From contig NZ_FMCU01000002.1 of the NCBI RefSeq assembly GCF_900091525.1, positions 248,001 to 312,000 of the forward strand: DNA of 64,000 nucleotides, written 5' to 3'. The translations under genes and the position numbers were made by a program. Numbering within the stretch: the first letter of the stretch is position 1; the number at the start of each line of letters is the position of its first letter. The notes under the pieces were generated by a model, which worked only from the letters and a program-made list of their open reading frames with translations, was not told the DNA's origin and searched no databases. Of this stretch, positions 55,812-64,000 are shown piece after piece. Source of the stretch: Micromonospora matsumotoense (lineage in GTDB: Bacteria; Actinomycetota; Actinomycetes; Mycobacteriales; Micromonosporaceae).

Positions 55812-56546
55812 CTACGCCTTGGGGCGGACCAGCCCCGACTCGTACGCCAGCACCACCGCCTGCACCCGGTCCCGCAGCCGCAGCTTGGTCAGCACATGCC
55901 CGACATGGGTCTTGATTGTCGTCTCGCTGACCGACAGTGCGGCGGCGATCTCCGCATTGGACAGCCCCCGGGCCACCTGGACGAGCACCTCACGCTCCCG
56001 CTCGGTCAACGTGCCCAACGCCTTCGGTGGGGTCGCTGCCGGGTCCGGCAACACGGTGGCGAACCGGTCCAGCAGCCGCTTGAGGATGCGCGGCGCCACC
56101 ACCGCCTCCCCGGCGGCCACCGTCCGGATGGCGGTGACCAGGTCCTCCGCCGGCACGTCCTTGGCCAGGAAACCGCTCGCCCCGGCCCGCAACGCCCCCA
56201 CCACGTACTCGTCGAGGTCGAAGGTGGTGAGGATGAGCACCCGGACCGGCAGCCGGGCGTCGACGATCGCCCGGGTCGCGGCCACCCCGTCCATCCGGGG
56301 CATCCGGATGTCCATCAGCACCACGTCGGGCAGCAGCCGGCGGGACAGCTCCACCGCCTCCTGACCGTCCCCGGCCTCGGCCACGATGTCCAGGTCGTCC
56401 TCGGTGCCCAACACCATCCGGAACCCGGTACGCAGCAACGGCTGATCGTCGGCGAGCAGAATCCGCACCGGCCGCCCCGGTGTGCGCGAGGGGCCCCGCG
56501 TCCCGTCCTCCGTGAAGGAAGGGGGGCTGCCGTGCGTCTGGCCCAT
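55812..56546 (-). CDS. NarL/LuxR-type response regulator
   Basis: A 244-residue two-component regulator. The receiver domain (about 27-145) has the acidic pair in RILLADDQPLL, the phosphorylated Asp79 in PDVVLMDIRMPRMDG and the switch Lys in GFLAKDVPAED. The C-terminal LuxR helix-turn-helix is LTEREREVLVQVARGLSNAE through VSETTIKTHVGHVLTKLRL. The start ATG at 56546 follows GGGGAG; an earlier ATG at 56570 overlaps the kinase stop as ATGA and is possible. Cotranscribed with the kinase upstream and followed by the ABC exporter genes. Confidence 0.92.
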   Translation of the reverse strand: MGQTHGSPPSFTEDGTRGPSRTPGRPVRILLADDQPLLRTGFRMVLGTEDDLDIVAEAGDGQEAVELSRRLLPDVVLMDIRMPRMDGVAATRAIVDARLPVRVLILTTFDLDEYVVGALRAGASGFLAKDVPAEDLVTAIRTVAAGEAVVAPRILKRLLDRFATVLPDPAATPPKALGTLTEREREVLVQVARGLSNAEIAAALSVSETTIKTHVGHVLTKLRLRDRVQAVVLAYESGLVRPKA

Positions 56547-56566
56547 CTGCTCTCCCCGTTCTGCCG

Positions 56567-57760
56567 TCATGTCGGGACCGCCCCGACCGGTTCCACCGGG
56601 ATTCGCGCGTACACCCGGAAGCCGCCACCGGGGCGTGGCCCGGTGTGCAGGATCCCACCGTAGAGGCCGACCCGTTCCCGCATACCGACCAACCCGTGCC
56701 CGATCCGGTCGGGTTCCGGGCGGGGACCCCGCCCGGTGTCGGTGACCACCACGGTCAGACAGCCGTCCGCCACCCCCAGCCGGACCGTCGCGGTGGCCCG
56801 CCCGGCGTGCTTGAGCGCGTTGGTCAACGCCTCCTGCACGATCCGGTACACGGTCAGCGAGATGCCCTCCTCGACCGCCGGCACCGGGTCCGCGACCTCC
56901 AGGATGACCGGCAACCCCGCCTCGCGTACCTGTTCGGCCAGCGCGGCGATGCCGGCCAGACCGGGCTGCGGGGTGAGGTCGGCGGCCGGCTCCGCGTCGG
57001 TACGCAGCACGTCGAGCAGCCGCCGCAGCTCCCGCAGGGTGACCCGACTGGTGTCCTCGATCGTGGCGATCGCCTCGTCGGCGGCGGCCAGGTCCCGGCG
57101 CAGCACCCGCCGTGCCCCGGTGGCCAGCACCCCCATCACGCTGACGTGGTGGGCGACCACGTCGTGCAACTCCCGGGCGATCCGCCGCCGCTCGTCGGCC
57201 ACCGCCTGCTCGGCCAGCGACCGTTGGTTCTCCTCGGCCACCCGGGCCCGTTCCCGCAGCGCCCGCAGCGAGGTGCGCCGGGCCCGCACCGCCCGACCCA
57301 CCGCGTAGGCGAGCAACGCGGTGAGCAGGTTGTTGAGCACCAGGTACGCCGGGCCGACGTCGAGCCCGGTGTCCAGCGGGGTGAGCACGTTGAGCGCCGC
57401 CACCGGCACCCAGAGCAGCACCGTGGCGGCGACCGCCGGGAGCACCTGCCGGTCGACCGCCATCGAGTAGGTCAGCACCAGGAACGTCAGGCTCTGCGTG
57501 GTCGGGGCGTGCCCGAGCAGCGCCGGCACGGCCAGGGTGGCCAACGCCGCTCCCACCGCCGGCCACGGGGCGACCCGGCGCAGCACCGCCGGCACCGCGC
57601 ACAGCACGCTCCAGCCCAGCACAAACGGCAGCTGTCGGGGCCAGAACTCGCGCGGGGTGAGCAGGGTGAAAGCGACCTCCAGCACCACCAGCGCGACGGC
57701 GAAGAGGGCGTCACCGGCCAACGGCCGGCGCACCCACCACCGCTCGCCTCCCTCGGTCAT
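56567..57760 (-). CDS. Membrane histidine kinase (HisKA_3/NarX-type)
   Basis: A 397-residue sensor kinase. Four to five short membrane helices in the first 155 residues (FAVALVVLEVAFTLL, LPFVLGWSVLCAVPAVL, LTFLVLTYSMAV, VLLWVPVAALNVL, LLTALLAYAVGRAV) are joined by very short loops, so the signal is likely sensed in the membrane. The dimerisation helix has phospho-acceptor His199 in RRRIARELHDVVAHHVSVM. The ATPase part shows YRIVQEALTNALKHAGRAT (N box) and GHGLVGMRERVGLYGG (G box). Its stop overlaps a possible start of the partner response regulator. Confidence 0.92.
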   Translation of the reverse strand: MTEGGERWWVRRPLAGDALFAVALVVLEVAFTLLTPREFWPRQLPFVLGWSVLCAVPAVLRRVAPWPAVGAALATLAVPALLGHAPTTQSLTFLVLTYSMAVDRQVLPAVAATVLLWVPVAALNVLTPLDTGLDVGPAYLVLNNLLTALLAYAVGRAVRARRTSLRALRERARVAEENQRSLAEQAVADERRRIARELHDVVAHHVSVMGVLATGARRVLRRDLAAADEAIATIEDTSRVTLRELRRLLDVLRTDAEPAADLTPQPGLAGIAALAEQVREAGLPVILEVADPVPAVEEGISLTVYRIVQEALTNALKHAGRATATVRLGVADGCLTVVVTDTGRGPRPEPDRIGHGLVGMRERVGLYGGILHTGPRPGGGFRVYARIPVEPVGAVPT

Positions 57761-57867
57761 ACCGCGACGCTAGCCGCCCACCGGGCCGTCCGGTCGTCGC
57801 CGACGGTGAACCTCGCCTCCTCCTCGCGGATGAGCGCCTCTCCGCCCACCGGGCGGTCCGGCGGGCG

Positions 57868-58779
57868 CTACTCGTCGGCGCCCGGGGTGGCCGGCCGGGA
57901 CCGGGCGTCGCGCAACGGATCGGCTGCCCCGGCCCGCTGCGGGAACGGCGGCGGGGTGCCGCCGAAGGTCGGGCAGTGCGCCTGGTGGTTGCACCAGTCG
58001 CAGAGCCGACTCGGCCGGGGTCGGAAATCCTGCCGTGCGGTGGCCTGCTCGATGGCCTGCCAGAGCGCCACCACGGTGCGCTCGAACCGCAGCAGCTCCT
58101 CGGCGTCGGGGGAGTAGTCGCAGACCTCGGCGTCCTTGAGATAGAGCAGGCGCAGCACCCGGGGCACCACCCCCCGGGTGCGCCACAGCACCAGCGCGTA
58201 GAACTTCAGCTGGAACAGCGCCCGCGCCTCGAACGCCTCCCTCGGCGCCCCGCCGGTCTTGTAGTCGACCACCCGCAGCGCCCCGTCGGGGGCCACGTCG
58301 AGCCGGTCGAGATAACCCCGGATGAGCAACTCGTCGTCGACCACCGCGGAGATCAGGCTCTCCCGCTCGGCGGGCTCCAGCCGACGCGGGTCCTCCACCG
58401 CGAAGTAGCCCTCCAACAGCGCCGCCGCCGACCGGAGGAACTCGGCGGTGCCGGCCTCGTCGCCCGGGTCGAACAGGCCGGCCAGCTCGGGCTGCTCGGT
58501 GACCAGCCGGTCCCACTGCGGGACGACCAGGTCACCGGCGGCATCGGGGGTGCGCCCACCCGCCGGCAGGTCGAACAACCGCTCCAGCACCGCGTGCACC
58601 AGGGTGCCCCGGGCCTGCTCGACGCTGGGCCGCTCGGGCAGCCGGTCGATGCTGCGGAACCGGTAGAGCAGCGGGCAGGTCTTGAAGTCGGCGGCCCGTG
58701 ACGGCGACAGCGAAGCCCGGACCGTGGCGGGCAGCGCCGCCGGAGGATGCTGCTGGTCGATCACCGGTTCCGCCGTCAT
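57868..58779 (-). CDS. RecB-family PD-(D/E)XK nuclease with probable Fe-S cluster
   Basis: A 303-residue stand-alone nuclease domain from ATG at 58779. Motifs are LSPSRAADFKTCPLLYRF (N-terminal, first cluster Cys), GTLVHAVLERLFDLP (metal His), LIRGYLDRLDVAPDG (Asp), RVVDYKTGG (Asp and catalytic Lys) and FQLKFYALVLWR. The C-terminal CDWCNHQAHCPTF provides three cysteines which with the N-terminal one could bind [4Fe-4S], as in AddB/Cas4-like nucleases. No helicase domain. It is common near the proteasome genes of actinomycetes; DNA repair is likely but its partner is unknown. Confidence 0.9.
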   Translation of the reverse strand: MTAEPVIDQQHPPAALPATVRASLSPSRAADFKTCPLLYRFRSIDRLPERPSVEQARGTLVHAVLERLFDLPAGGRTPDAAGDLVVPQWDRLVTEQPELAGLFDPGDEAGTAEFLRSAAALLEGYFAVEDPRRLEPAERESLISAVVDDELLIRGYLDRLDVAPDGALRVVDYKTGGAPREAFEARALFQLKFYALVLWRTRGVVPRVLRLLYLKDAEVCDYSPDAEELLRFERTVVALWQAIEQATARQDFRPRPSRLCDWCNHQAHCPTFGGTPPPFPQRAGAADPLRDARSRPATPGADE

Positions 58780-58830
58780 GCCCCGAAGGTTAGGACACGG
58801 GTGTGACAGGGCCGCGCTCGCCGCACCGGC

Positions 58831-61031
<2,201 letters not shown>

Positions 61032-61112
61032 CGGCGGATCGGAGCAGCTGGGCGTGAACGGGCAGAACCCGACGGCCGGTGCGGGCCGACGGTGCGACCT
61101 GGGGGAGTGGGC

Positions 61113-61685
61113 ATGAGTCGGCCGGGTTTCGGCGGCGGTGAACTGCCGGCCGTGTTCCCGGACTGGTCGCCGTACCAGGATCTGGAGTCGGCGGCGCGCG
61201 CCTACCTGCGCGACCCGGACATCGCCCTGGAGGCGCTCGGGGGGGTGCTGCGCGGCGCCTCGGTGCTCGGCTTCACCCTGGAACGCTTCGTCAACGAGGT
61301 CAACGGGGTGTGGCAGGAGGTCGTCGTCTGTGACGGCAGCCGACTGGTGCTCTGGCACGGCGAGGACGTGCCGCCGGGGGAGGGCCCGCCCGGCTCGATG
61401 ACCTCGTCGCTGCGGGTGGTGCCGGTCTCCACGGTCACCGAGGTCGGGTGCCGACGCCGGCTGACCCGGGCCGACAACGGCGAGGTACGGGTCGACAGCA
61501 TCGACGTCTACCTGCTGCTCACCTCGCTGGACGAGGCCCCGCCCGGTGACGAGATGGTCGGTGCGCCCCGGCACGACGCGCTGCGCTTCGGCAAGACCCT
61601 CGACGACGGCGGGGCCGGTCAGATCGCCCGGCTGGAGGAGTTCGCCCGGCTGGTCGCCTCGGTGGTCGGCCGCCCGCTGCTCTGA
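61113..61685 (+). CDS. Conserved actinobacterial hypothetical protein of the proteasome neighbourhood
   Basis: A 190-residue soluble protein from ATG at 61113, behind GGGGGAG. It looks like a single alpha/beta domain: WSPYQDLESAARAYLRDPDI, LGFTLERFVNEVNGVWQEVV, then strands with DGSRLVLWHGEDVP and VRVDSIDVYLLLTSLDEAPP, and a C-terminal helix IARLEEFARLVASVVGRP. No catalytic motif is recognised. It sits 81 bases after trmI on the same strand and convergent with ferredoxin. Its place between trmI and arc is the only clue to function. Confidence 0.82.
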   Translation: MSRPGFGGGELPAVFPDWSPYQDLESAARAYLRDPDIALEALGGVLRGASVLGFTLERFVNEVNGVWQEVVVCDGSRLVLWHGEDVPPGEGPPGSMTSSLRVVPVSTVTEVGCRRRLTRADNGEVRVDSIDVYLLLTSLDEAPPGDEMVGAPRHDALRFGKTLDDGGAGQIARLEEFARLVASVVGRPLL

Positions 61686-61691
61686 CACCGC

Positions 61692-61734
61692 CGACGGGGC
61701 GTGGACGGTGGCGGCCGTCGCCCACGCCCCGTCG
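61692..61734. terminator. Terminator after the hypothetical gene
   Basis: Perfect 13-bp arms CGACGGGGCGTGG (61692-61704) and CCACGCCCCGTCG (61722-61734), beginning 6 bases after the stop codon. The rest of the gap to the ferredoxin gene (to 61955) shows no gene. Confidence 0.65.
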
Positions 61735-61955
61735 ATCCGTCACGTGACGGGCCGGTGCCGGAGCGCCGGCTCCCGGAGTGGCTTCTCCTGTCGTGCCGTC
61801 TTGGGCCGCGGCGGGTCGGCTTTCGGACTGTCGCTGCCGGCGGTGCCCGGCCGCCGGGGCTGGTCCGCCCGCCCGGTCAACCCCGGGAGCGCCCGCGGGT
61901 GATCAGCCCTGCTGGCGGATGGCCGGCCCGGTGGTCGCGCGGTGGCCCGGGGCGG

Positions 61956-62252
61956 TCAGTCGTCCGTCGCCTCGGGGCCGGCGACCTCGACGCCGTCGCT
62001 GCCGCGCACCACGTGGATGCAGTCGCCGGGGCACTCCTTCGCGGAGTCGATCACTTCCAGCCGCAGGTGTTCCGGCACGTCGACCCGGCTGCCGGGGGCG
62101 AGCCGCAGCTCGCCGTCGGTGCCCTTGACGTACGCCAGGCCGTCGATGTCGAACTCGAAGACCTCCGGCGCGTACTGCACGCAGAGCCCGTCACCCGTAC
62201 AGAGATCCTGGTCCACCCAGACCTGCAACTGGTCGGTCGCGACGTCGGTCAC
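61956..62252 (-). CDS. Single-cluster ferredoxin
   Basis: A 98-residue acidic ferredoxin from GTG at 62252 (an upstream in-frame start at 62312 adds a Gly/Pro leader). Cluster ligands are Cys18 and Cys24 in [15 protein letters not shown], where the middle ligand position is Asp21, and Cys74 in [11 protein letters not shown]. This C-x2-D-x2-C...CP pattern points to a [3Fe-4S] or aspartate-ligated [4Fe-4S] cluster, as in P450 and redox ferredoxins of actinomycetes. Cys78 is extra. The acidic surface fits electron transfer. Divergent from the proteasome ATPase gene with 177 bases between. Confidence 0.88.
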   Translation of the reverse strand: MTDVATDQLQVWVDQDLCTGDGLCVQYAPEVFEFDIDGLAYVKGTDGELRLAPGSRVDVPEHLRLEVIDSAKECPGDCIHVVRGSDGVEVAGPEATDD

Positions 62253-62429
62253 CCGGCACCCCCCATGTTCTCCCGGCCCACCCCACGACGGTACCCGAAC
62301 GGCCGGACCCACCCCTCAGGCGTACCTTGGCGATCAAGGTTCAGTGACGAGGGCGTTGCGTGGGACCGAATCGGCCTCATAGCGGCTAGTGTTAGGGCAG
62401 AACGTTCAAGCCCCCCGGGGAGGTGGGAC

Positions 62430-64000
62430 GTGGCACGCAGCGACGACGCGGACTCGCGCGCCGCACGGTGGGAGAAGGAGGCCCACGATCTCTCCACGCA
62501 GGTCGCGTTCCTTCAAGAGGAACTCGCTCTGGTGCGGCGCAAGTTGACCGAAAGCCCCCGACACGTCCGGCAGCTCGAAGAGCGGCTGGCGGCCACCCAG
62601 GCACAGTTGGCGCGGCTCACCGAGAACAACGACCGGCTCGTGAGCACCCTCAAGGAGGCTCGCGCGCAGATCGTGACGCTCAAGGAGGAGATCGACCGGC
62701 TGGCACAGCCGCCGTCCGGCTACGGCGTCTTCCTCGCGCGACACGACGACGGCACGGTGGACATCTTCACCGGCGGACGCAAGCTCCGGGTAGCCGTCTC
62801 ACCCTCACTGGACGCCGAGGAGTTGCGGCGTGGCCAGGAGGTCCTGCTCAACGATGCGCTCAACATCGTCGACGCGTTCGGCTACGAGCGGGTCGGCGAG
62901 GTGGTGATGCTCAAGGAGATCCTCGCGGGTCCCGAGGGCAGCCCGGGTGACCGGGCGCTGGTGGTCTCGCACTCCGACGAGGAGCGCATCGTCCACCTGG
63001 CCGACACCCTGATCGGCACGTCGATCAGGGCCGGCGACTCGCTCATGATCGAGCCCCGCTCGGCGTACGCGTACGAGCGGATCCCGAAGAGCGAGGTCGA
63101 GGAGTTGGTGCTGGAGGAGGTGCCCGACGTCGACTACACCGACATCGGCGGCCTCCAGTCGCAGATCGAGCAGATCCGCGATGCGGTGGAGCTGCCCTTC
63201 CTGCACGCCGACCTGTTCCGGGAGCACCAGCTCCGGCCGCCGAAGGGCATCCTGCTCTACGGTCCGCCGGGCTGTGGCAAGACGCTGATCGCCAAGGCGG
63301 TGGCCAACTCGCTGGCCAAGAAGATCGCCGAGCGGCTGGGCAAGGACCGGCACACCAGCTTCTTCCTCAACATCAAGGGTCCGGAGCTGCTCAACAAGTA
63401 CGTCGGCGAGACCGAGCGGCACATCCGGCTGATCTTCCAGCGGGCTCGGGAGAAGGCCGGGGAGGGCACCCCGGTCATCGTGTTCTTCGACGAGATGGAC
63501 TCGATCTTCCGGACCCGTGGCTCCGGTGTCTCCTCCGACGTGGAGAACACCATCGTCCCGCAGCTGCTCAGCGAGATCGACGGTGTCGAAGGCCTGGAGA
63601 ACGTGATCGTGATCGGCGCCTCCAACCGGGAGGACATGATCGATCCGGCCATCCTGCGCCCCGGCCGGCTCGATGTGAAGATCAAGATCGAGCGTCCGGA
63701 CGCCGAGGCGGCCAAGGACATCTTCTCCAAGTACATCCTCGCCGGGCTGCCCCTGCACCCGGACGACCTGGCCGAACACGGCGGCGCGCCACAGGCCACC
63801 GTGGCGGCCATGATCGACGCGGTCGTCCTGCGGATGTACTCGGAGACCGAGGAGAACCGCTTCCTCGAGGTGACCTACGCCAACGGTGACAAGGAAGTCC
63901 TCTACTTCAAGGACTTCAACTCCGGCGCGATGATCCAGAACATCGTCGACCGGGGCAAGAAGATGGCGATCAAGGAGTTCCTCACCTCCGGGCGCAAGGG
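62430..64000 (+). CDS. arc: Proteasome-associated AAA ATPase ARC/Mpa (partial, C-terminus beyond the right edge)
   Basis: The frame starts at GTG 62430 behind GGGGAGG and runs off the window after about 523 codons of an expected 585-600. Residues 12-92 form the coiled coil ([20 protein letters not shown] and following heptads) that captures pupylated proteins. Two OB domains follow (about 95-225). The AAA module has Walker A GPPGCGKT (278-285), Walker B VFFDEMDS (about 351-358), the pore-loop KYVGE region and the arginine-finger segment [14 protein letters not shown]. It unfolds Pup-tagged substrates for the 20S proteasome. The C-terminal gate-opening motif lies outside the window. Confidence 0.95.
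   Translation, partial: MARSDDADSRAARWEKEAHDLSTQVAFLQEELALVRRKLTESPRHVRQLEERLAATQAQLARLTENNDRLVSTLKEARAQIVTLKEEIDRLAQPPSGYGVFLARHDDGTVDIFTGGRKLRVAVSPSLDAEELRRGQEVLLNDALNIVDAFGYERVGEVVMLKEILAGPEGSPGDRALVVSHSDEERIVHLADTLIGTSIRAGDSLMIEPRSAYAYERIPKSEVEELVLEEVPDVDYTDIGGLQSQIEQIRDAVELPFLHADLFREHQLRPPKGILLYGPPGCGKTLIAKAVANSLAKKIAERLGKDRHTSFFLNIKGPELLNKYVGETERHIRLIFQRAREKAGEGTPVIVFFDEMDSIFRTRGSGVSSDVENTIVPQLLSEIDGVEGLENVIVIGASNREDMIDPAILRPGRLDVKIKIERPDAEAAKDIFSKYILAGLPLHPDDLAEHGGAPQATVAAMIDAVVLRMYSETEENRFLEVTYANGDKEVLYFKDFNSGAMIQNIVDRGKKMAIKEFLTSGRK

Overview
The window is chromosomal DNA from a very GC-rich actinomycete, most likely Micromonosporaceae (Micromonospora or a close relative). This is judged from gene content only, because no rRNA or other taxonomic marker is present. 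The pointers are frequent GTG starts with GGAGG-type ribosome binding sites, a proteasome-associated ATPase at the right edge, a mycothiol-type LmbE amidase/deacetylase, a DUF397 gene beside a DUF5753 regulator remnant, SthA transhydrogenase, and a sugar ABC transporter that lacks its own ATPase. I saw no tRNA, rRNA, CRISPR array, prophage or insertion sequence.

0-8 kb: an ECF sigma factor with a partial anti-sigma-like membrane protein, a lipoprotein, a truncated GNAT acetyltransferase, a RibD-like reductase, and an ankyrin/TOPRIM gene pair. A cobalamin riboswitch follows on the minus strand, leading a tightly overlapping cbtB-cbtA-phosphatase operon, then a PepSY membrane protein. 8-14.6 kb: a copper-handling locus with CopC, a Tat-exported Dyp peroxidase, a PCu(A)C lipoprotein and an ECF sigma/zinc-finger anti-sigma pair, facing a divergent CopC-fusion membrane protein. 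14.7-20 kb: vitamin B6 kinase, a MocR-type regulator whose start codon overlaps that of a divergent EamA permease, DUF817, and a decayed membrane-protein gene.

20.3-34 kb: a plant-polysaccharide block. It has a NodB-type deacetylase, a secreted GH10 xylanase, a GH43 beta-xylosidase, an oligosaccharide ABC importer (binding protein and two permeases), a LacI-family regulator, a secreted FN3-CBM2 protein, a GH53 galactanase and a secreted M4 metalloprotease. GAAA-N-TTYC palindromes precede the xylanase, xylosidase and importer genes and suggest one regulon run by the LacI protein.

34-50 kb: LmbE amidase, DUF1349, an RtcB-type RNA ligase coupled to the release-factor homologue PrfH (RNA repair/ribosome rescue), a ROK regulator, SthA, an unusual flavin monooxygenase-hemerythrin fusion, an HTH remnant with DUF397, a FAD oxidoreductase, a nitroreductase, a YbdK-type carboxylate-amine ligase, an M20 peptidase and an ECF sigma/YCII pair.

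50-64 kb: a zinc metallopeptidase, a HAD hydrolase with a probable CTG start, a MacB/FtsX-type ABC exporter followed by a two-component system, a RecB-like nuclease, and the proteasome neighbourhood: site-2 protease, TrmI tRNA methyltransferase (with a perfect in-frame 36-bp palindrome), a conserved hypothetical protein, ferredoxin and the ARC/Mpa ATPase, cut by the window edge.
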